Source of the DNA: FEN-727 sp036508635
GTDB taxonomy: Bacteria; Actinomycetota; Geothermincolia; Fen-727; Anoxymicrobiaceae
Assembly: GCA_036508635.1 (NCBI GenBank)
Contig: DATCGY010000245.1
Span: forward strand, 1 to 18,075
Direction: 5' to 3'
Length of the DNA: 18,075 bases
Made by a program: the position numbers and the translations under genes. Below, piece by piece: positions 15,434-18,075 of this stretch (its first letter is position 1; every line of letters starts with the position of its first letter). The notes under the pieces were generated by a model. It did no database searches, was not told where the DNA came from, and saw only the letters and a list, made by a program, of their open reading frames with translations.

Positions 15434-16648
15434 CTAGAAGGGAGGGAAGGGTGGTGGGGTCTTTTTCGGTTTGGACACAGCGGCGACTGAGATCGCGATG
15501 ATGATCAACAGGCTTGCATATGCAAGACAGAGTATCAGGAAGAGCCATAATCCCAGTGCTCCCATGACGCCCGCCGACGCGCCGGTGGCTGCTCCCTCGA
15601 CAACCCTGGCCTGCAATCCCGGCCCTCCTCCAACGGTGGCCTGGGTGGTAGGGAGCGACATCCCGGCGCCTGCCGTACCGGTGTCCGGATCCCCCGACGC
15701 GTTGATGTCGGTGCCGGAGTTAAGCGTGTTAGAGCTGTCCAGCGGGAACGAGGCTCCCGAGATCGATGGCAGCGCCATTGCGGTGGTCATGACCGGTTGT
15801 GACTCTATACCTTTCGAATACTGGTAGTGTCCGTCGGAAGCCTGAAGCGAGTTCAGGAACCCGAGGGGATTGTTTCCATGGAACGACCAGGAATCGGACT
15901 CCGGGTCTTCACCGGCCGCGTAGATGGCGCCCAGCACGGTGGACGTCGTCTGTGCGTCAGATTTCTGTGAGGTGCTCCTGTAACCACCGTCTCCCTCCAT
16001 CTTCTGGTGGAGTACTTGCAGCGCCGAGTCGACTTTGGCGCCCGATGACTCACCCGCGCCGTTCAATGCCTCGAGCGCTAACGAGGTGTCTTTGGCCACT
16101 ACCTGGTCTGATTCCCCCCAGCCGCCATCGACGCGTTGTTGTTCGACGAGCCATTCCGTCGCTGCGGATGGCGCGTCCTCACCGGAGGCGACAATCGCGA
16201 TGATGCCCCAGCAATGCTGGTATATATCGGCACCGATCTTCCCGCTCGAGGCCATCTGCGCTTTTACCAGCGACACCAGGTTCTTCCCCGAGACGTCGGT
16301 GGGATCGCCGCCGGATTCCGCTAATGTCAGCGCCATCAACTCGATATCCTCGAGAGACGACACCGAACCGGCGGCACTTTCCAGATACTGTTCGGCGGTA
16401 GAGCCAGAATTGCTCCAGGAAAGGGGGTCTTCTCCGACCGCGGTACCCGACAGGACGGCCCAGCAGGACGTGCGAGGGTCGGATGCAGCGTCAGGCTCCG
16501 AAAACCCTCCGTCCGCGTTCTGCCTCGACTTTACGTAACCAAGAGCTTCTTCAGCGCCTTTTCCCGCCAGGTCGGCTGTCGCTCCAGCACCAGACGCGAC
16601 CGTAAGCATTACCGCCATGATGATTGCTGCTATATGCCGTTTCCACAT
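15434..16648 (-). CDS. Exported, membrane-anchored protein with prenyltransferase/squalene-cyclase repeats
   Basis: The 404-residue product has a signal peptide (about 1-24, MWKRHIAAIIMAVMLTVASG). Four alpha-toroid repeats follow, each with a Gln-X2-Asp-Gly motif or variant: RQNADGGFSE near 42, EQQRVDGGWGE near 169, MEGDGGYRST near 217 and LQASDGHYQY near 268. A Ser/Thr/Gly-rich linker (about 300-350) precedes a transmembrane helix (about 360-391) and a short cytoplasmic Pro-rich tail (KPKKTPPPFPPF). The fold is that of terpene cyclases, but I find no DXDD or DCTAE catalytic motif, so it is probably a binding or scaffold domain outside the cell. Similar repeat proteins occur beside cobalamin uptake genes, but none is seen here. 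The ATG at 16648 lacks a Shine-Dalgarno and may be leaderless. Confidence 0.82.
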   Translation of the reverse strand: MWKRHIAAIIMAVMLTVASGAGATADLAGKGAEEALGYVKSRQNADGGFSEPDAASDPRTSCWAVLSGTAVGEDPLSWSNSGSTAEQYLESAAGSVSSLEDIELMALTLAESGGDPTDVSGKNLVSLVKAQMASSGKIGADIYQHCWGIIAIVASGEDAPSAATEWLVEQQRVDGGWGESDQVVAKDTSLALEALNGAGESSGAKVDSALQVLHQKMEGDGGYRSTSQKSDAQTTSTVLGAIYAAGEDPESDSWSFHGNNPLGFLNSLQASDGHYQYSKGIESQPVMTTAMALPSISGASFPLDSSNTLNSGTDINASGDPDTGTAGAGMSLPTTQATVGGGPGLQARVVEGAATGASAGVMGALGLWLFLILCLAYASLLIIIAISVAAVSKPKKTPPPFPPF

Positions 16649-16654
16649 ATATCA

Positions 16655-16683
16655 ATGTTAAGACGAGGCTCTCTCCGTTACAA
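16655..16683 (-). promoter_or_regulatory. Candidate promoter of the repeat protein (leaderless type)
   Basis: On the minus strand TTGTAA (16683-16678) and TAACAT (16660-16655) are 17 bases apart. The -10 ends six bases before the ATG at 16648, so transcription should begin at or next to the start codon. The gene has no Shine-Dalgarno, which fits leaderless translation. Confidence 0.5.
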
Positions 16684-16711
16684 ATAGCAAACCTTCAGGT
16701 CGGTGAAACGA

Positions 16712-16717
16712 TATACT
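16712..16717 (+). promoter_or_regulatory. Candidate -10 box of the MFS transporter
   Basis: TATACT (5/6 consensus) would start transcription near 16724, giving a leader of about 30 bases with AGGAG at 16744-16748 before the TTG at 16754. The -35 at the proper distance is poor. An alternative GTG start at 16703 would precede this box. Confidence 0.45.
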
Positions 16718-16753
16718 GACTTGCAGGTCACTACGGTAGATGCAGGAGAACTT

Positions 16754-17977
16754 TTGGAAAGCAACCGCGCCGAAAATAATATTTGGGCATTCTACCCGCT
16801 GATGCTGGTCCCGGGGATCGTGCTCCTTCTCGCACCTTCCACGGTAGAGACGATAATGAAGTTCTATCACTTCCACGAGAGCCTGGGAGGGCTGCTGCAG
16901 GTTGCGTATTTCACCGGAGGCCTGGTCGGTATACTGGCCATAACGCTTCTGATGCAGAAGTTCGATCCGAGGCGGTTGCTCCTATCGCAGGTCGCTCTAC
17001 TTGTCGGCTCTCTCCTTGCGGCGTCGTTCGCTCCATCTTACCCGTTCCTCCTCTTTTTCTACATGATCTCAGGTTTGGCAAACGGCATCCTCATCACTTT
17101 CCCCGGCGTCTATGTCACACAGGTCTCCGGCGAATCGAGCCATCACGCGCAGACGATCCTCTACAGCTTCTTCTCTCTGGGTGTCGTCATCGGCCCCCTG
17201 CTTACCGCACTTGTTATCCACGATCACACGTCCGCCTGGCGCTGGGCTTTCAGAGCACCGGCTCTGCTTATCATCCCGCTCAGCCTGCCTGTAGCGTTCG
17301 TCTCTCTGAAAGAGCTCGATGGTGTCAAGGCAATCTCACGTCGGACAATCCGTGCGATCGTCGATTTCAACAGCAGTCTCTTTTTCGGGCTCCTGGCGGC
17401 GCTGCTTTTCTATATCGCCGCCGAGACAGCGGTATCGATGTGGCTCATAACGTATCTGAAAGAGCAGCACCACATGGGCCTGGGAGCCGCTCACTGGGTG
17501 CTGACAGGACTCTGGCTCGGGCTGACCATTGGCCGATGGGTGTTCGGTCCGCTCCTCAAGAGGACCAACCCCTTCAACGTGCTCGTCCCGCTCAGCATAG
17601 CGGCAGGCGTTACTCTTCTCGTCGCTCCACTGACCAACTCGAAGGAAGCCGCAATCCTCATGTATCCACTGGTCGGGCTCTTCTATTCCTGCATCTACCC
17701 GATACTCGTCGGATACGCGTCCTGGTTTCCCGATGACCTCTCGTCGCTGGTGTTCACACTGTTCCTGTCGGTAGGCGCCTTCGGTGGCGCTGTTCTTCCT
17801 TACCTTATCGGGCTCATCAACCAGTACGTGGGCCTCGTCGTCGGCATGTGCTCCATCTCCGTCCTGCTGGCAGGTGTTGCCGTATGCCTCTTCTGGCTCC
17901 ACCCGTCGGTAATCCAAGAAAAGAAGGGGGGGGCAAAGCCTTCCGGCATTGAATCCTCCCGGGACACCGGGAGGTAG
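16754..17977 (+). CDS. Major facilitator superfamily (MFS) transporter
   Basis: A secondary transporter of 407 residues with about 12 hydrophobic helices, in two six-helix halves joined by a central charged loop (SLKELDGVKAISRRTIRAIV). The loop after helix 2 (MQKFDPRRLLL) fits the MFS motif A region in degenerate form. A C-terminal hydrophilic tail (EKKGGAKPSGIESS) ends the protein. The transported substrate cannot be named from sequence. TTG at 16754 is preferred because AGGAG lies five bases upstream and a TATACT box lies before it; the open frame extends to a GTG at 16703, which would add 17 residues. It is divergent from the repeat protein gene. A hairpin in its last codons overlaps the ribosome-binding site of the next frame. 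Confidence 0.85.
   Translation: MESNRAENNIWAFYPLMLVPGIVLLLAPSTVETIMKFYHFHESLGGLLQVAYFTGGLVGILAITLLMQKFDPRRLLLSQVALLVGSLLAASFAPSYPFLLFFYMISGLANGILITFPGVYVTQVSGESSHHAQTILYSFFSLGVVIGPLLTALVIHDHTSAWRWAFRAPALLIIPLSLPVAFVSLKELDGVKAISRRTIRAIVDFNSSLFFGLLAALLFYIAAETAVSMWLITYLKEQHHMGLGAAHWVLTGLWLGLTIGRWVFGPLLKRTNPFNVLVPLSIAAGVTLLVAPLTNSKEAAILMYPLVGLFYSCIYPILVGYASWFPDDLSSLVFTLFLSVGAFGGAVLPYLIGLINQYVGLVVGMCSISVLLAGVAVCLFWLHPSVIQEKKGGAKPSGIESSRDTGR
17955..17974 (+). promoter_or_regulatory. Hairpin covering the ribosome-binding site of the following ORF
   Basis: CCTCCCGG (17955-17962) and CCGGGAGG (17967-17974) form a perfect eight-pair stem with a GACA loop, at the very end of the transporter gene. The 3' arm contains GGGAGG, five bases before the TTG at 17980. 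No T-run follows, which argues against a terminator and fits translational coupling: ribosomes finishing the transporter would open the stem. Confidence 0.55.
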
Positions 17978-17979
17978 AC

Positions 17980-18075
17980 TTGAAGATTGCGGAACGGCTT
18001 CCGAGAGCACTCGCTGATCGGCGGCTCGTAGCACAGATCCCGACCAACCTCATGTCGAACGCCATCAAGTTCACT
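17980..18075 (+). CDS. Start of a histidine-kinase-type ATPase (HATPase_c) ORF, partial
   Basis: The 32 visible codons run off the right edge. The segment LADRRLVAQIPTNLMSNAIK, followed by Phe-Thr, matches the N-box region of sensor histidine kinases (Asp-X-X-Arg/Leu...Gln-Ile...Asn-Leu-X-X-Asn-Ala), which binds Mg-ATP. In a normal kinase, sensor and dimerisation/phospho-acceptor domains come before this point. Here only about a dozen residues precede it and an in-frame stop lies at 17950-17952. It is either a stand-alone ATPase domain starting at TTG 17980 (GGGAGG five bases upstream) or the remnant of a truncated kinase gene. Confidence 0.55.
   Translation, partial: MKIAERLPRALADRRLVAQIPTNLMSNAIKFT

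Noticed and set aside
17955..17974. Intrinsic terminator after the MFS transporter
   Set aside because: The stem is perfect but lies inside the last codons and is followed by TAGACTTGAAG, with no T-run; its 3' arm is a ribosome-binding site instead.

Overview
The window (about 18 kb, moderately high GC) is an ordinary chromosomal stretch of a bacterium, most likely an anaerobic, Gram-positive-type lineage. The best guess is a deep-branching anaerobic actinobacterium, held at low confidence. Pointers are the leuS-comEA-comEC gene order, a lipoprotein with a BsuPI domain, an oxygen-sensitive glycyl radical enzyme (GRE) with its radical-SAM activase, and two genes (comEA and the squalene-cyclase-repeat gene) that lack a Shine-Dalgarno and look nearly leaderless. 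Most other genes have a strong GGAGG-type Shine-Dalgarno. I used it, with -10 boxes, to move several starts inward (leuS, tetR, both FAD oxidoreductases, the hydrolase, the split-barrel flavoprotein, the GRE, the MFS transporter). No tRNA, rRNA, CRISPR array or insertion sequence was seen.

Left part (1-3,900, minus strand): leuS (leucyl-tRNA synthetase), then comEA (DNA-binding competence receptor), then the N-terminal third of comEC (DNA uptake channel), which runs off the left edge. Next (4,043-7,825) comes a TetR regulator divergent from a FAD-dependent oxidoreductase. That oxidoreductase converges, across a strong bidirectional terminator, on a phytoene/squalene-desaturase-like flavoprotein with a C-terminal membrane helix. 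A small single-span membrane protein is encoded just upstream of the desaturase. From 7,992 to 9,371 there is a plus-strand pair: an epoxide-hydrolase-type alpha/beta hydrolase and a BsuPI-domain lipoprotein.

The most interesting part is a four-gene minus-strand operon (14,738 down to 9,402). It encodes a GRE with the Gly-Cys-X-Glu active site and the RVTGY radical loop, its activase, a tandem split-barrel FMN-type protein, and an acyl-CoA-dehydrogenase-like flavoprotein. I could not match this set to a known GRE pathway. There are no microcompartment genes, no aldehyde/alcohol dehydrogenase and no CoA ligase or transferase beside it. It is the best candidate for an undescribed metabolic system.

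Right part: an uncharacterised four-span membrane protein (plus), a secreted, membrane-anchored protein with squalene-cyclase-type repeats (minus), and an MFS transporter (plus). At the right edge is the start of an ORF that begins almost directly at the N-box of a histidine-kinase ATPase domain. Its ribosome-binding site lies inside a perfect hairpin.
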